Assembly (NCBI GenBank): GCA_003956705.1
Contig: QZCP01000201.1
Location: forward strand, 130,915-194,914
Length of the DNA stretch: 64,000 nucleotides
Source: Brevipalpus yothersi
Lineage: Eukaryota; Arthropoda; Arachnida; Trombidiformes; Tenuipalpidae
Direction of reading: 5' to 3'
This document shows, one piece after another, positions 63,201 through 64,000 of the stretch. How positions within the stretch are numbered: position 1 is the first letter of the stretch; each line of letters starts with the position of its first letter. Both the position numbers and the translations under genes were made by a program. Below the pieces are notes generated by a model. That model had not been told where the DNA came from, did no database searches, and was given only the letters and a program-made list of their open reading frames with translations.

Positions 63201-64000
63201 CTCTTTTTTTCCATCATCTTATTTTGAATCATGCATTGATAAGTCACTTTCTTTGCATCTTCCTTATGTCTCTTGTGTGTTCTCTCTTCACTCTCAGCAT
63301 CCACACATATACACACACATCTTTATGCTGATTACATATCTTTTTCTCTTTTTGTCTTCCCACCTCACTCTTCATTTTTCATCCTCTGCATATTCCATCT
63401 TTCTTTTGCCCTCTTCCCTCCATACAACTCCAATCATCGTTACAATTATTTTCACCAAGTAGTTGGAAAAATATTTGACGTTCCTTTCTCATTTTTAAAG
63501 TGAAATGATGATGCACAAATAAGACAGTTGACTCGATATTTTCGCTCATTCTTCATCTGTTGGGAAAGGAAGTTCATAAATTGGTGACAAGATTCGTTTT
63601 TAGCTTCCATTGTCTGTTTAACTGGGGAATGCAATACTTAGTGATATCAAAATATCTTCTCCTCTGATATTGTTCACTGGAATAGGAAGCTAACAAATAT
63701 CAAAATGCATTCCGTTCTCTTCTCTAATTTTGGTGGCTAGAAGAATTTAAACTTTCCTGCACATTTCATGATCATCAATAGCATTTCATCTTTCTCTTCT
63801 CTCATCATTTCCTTATCCTATTCTTGATGGGTTGTTTTTTTATTCGTACATTTTCCTCTGAAAAACATTTGCAACTATGGTATTCTGATCATATGTGAAA
63901 GTAGGAAAACATTTGCCATTTGGAAACCCTTCTACTCACTTTTCCATTCAATTCTTCACCCACTTTGGCGGGCAAAAGGCCATAATGGATCATTTTTGAT
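59552..64000. other. Distal intronic or intergenic sequence
   Basis: AT-rich sequence with a GA tract at 60237-60292, many short CT, TTC and CA runs, and no supported gene. Open frames at 63058-63503 and 60313-60570 are low-complexity or unrecognisable. If the 35.8 kb gene is real, this may still be its intron. Confidence 0.5.
60237..60292. repeat. (GA)n microsatellite
   Basis: A pure GA run of about 56 bases. Confidence 0.95.

Overview
The window is nuclear DNA of a multicellular animal, not a prokaryote. Genes are split by GT-AG introns, and the products are animal extracellular-matrix and receptor families: a laminin alpha-like protein, ADAM-type metalloproteases and a Sema/PSI receptor-like protein. 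The sequence is AT-rich, carries many long (CT)n/(GA)n tracts and has eukaryotic transposons. The 35.8 kb gene resembles an arthropod secreted-protein family, and carotenoid-oxygenase and PHIP/BRWD remnants are present. I therefore infer an arthropod, possibly a mite, but the species cannot be read from the sequence.

Layout. (1) 1-12 kb is transposon-rich: a decayed Helitron on the minus strand (1-3598), a cluster of short terminal-inverted-repeat (TIR) units (3.6-5.5 kb), an internally deleted Ty3/Gypsy element (6.0-9.2 kb) and an LTR-like block (9.2-9.9 kb). A small hairpin with compensatory stem changes occurs three times here (5.87, 10.58 and 11.85 kb). (2) 11.9-16 kb holds broken pieces of unrelated genes: a zinc-finger protein, a carotenoid oxygenase and a PHIP/BRWD protein. 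(3) 16-34.4 kb is a duplicated block: ADAM-like gene 1, a laminin remnant, ADAM-like gene 2, a second laminin remnant, then an intact six-exon laminin alpha-like gene ending in a transmembrane segment. Duplicated flanks, a 370-bp internal inversion and near-identical disintegrin exons record repeated rearrangement. (4) 34.8-35.0 kb has an Ig-domain remnant on the minus strand. (5) From 35.8 kb two small 5' exons of a secreted-protein gene are followed by at least 21-28 kb of microsatellite-rich sequence, probably one very large intron. A third, inverted ADAM remnant (57.04-57.46 kb) and an intronless Sema/PSI transmembrane gene (57.67-59.55 kb) lie inside it.

The intact genes all encode secreted or membrane proteins that could act in cell-matrix adhesion: proteases with disintegrin domains next to a laminin-like surface protein. 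That functional link is inference from co-location and shared duplication history. Exon boundaries were worked out by hand from splice signals, reading-frame phase and the agreement between duplicate copies; no database search was possible.
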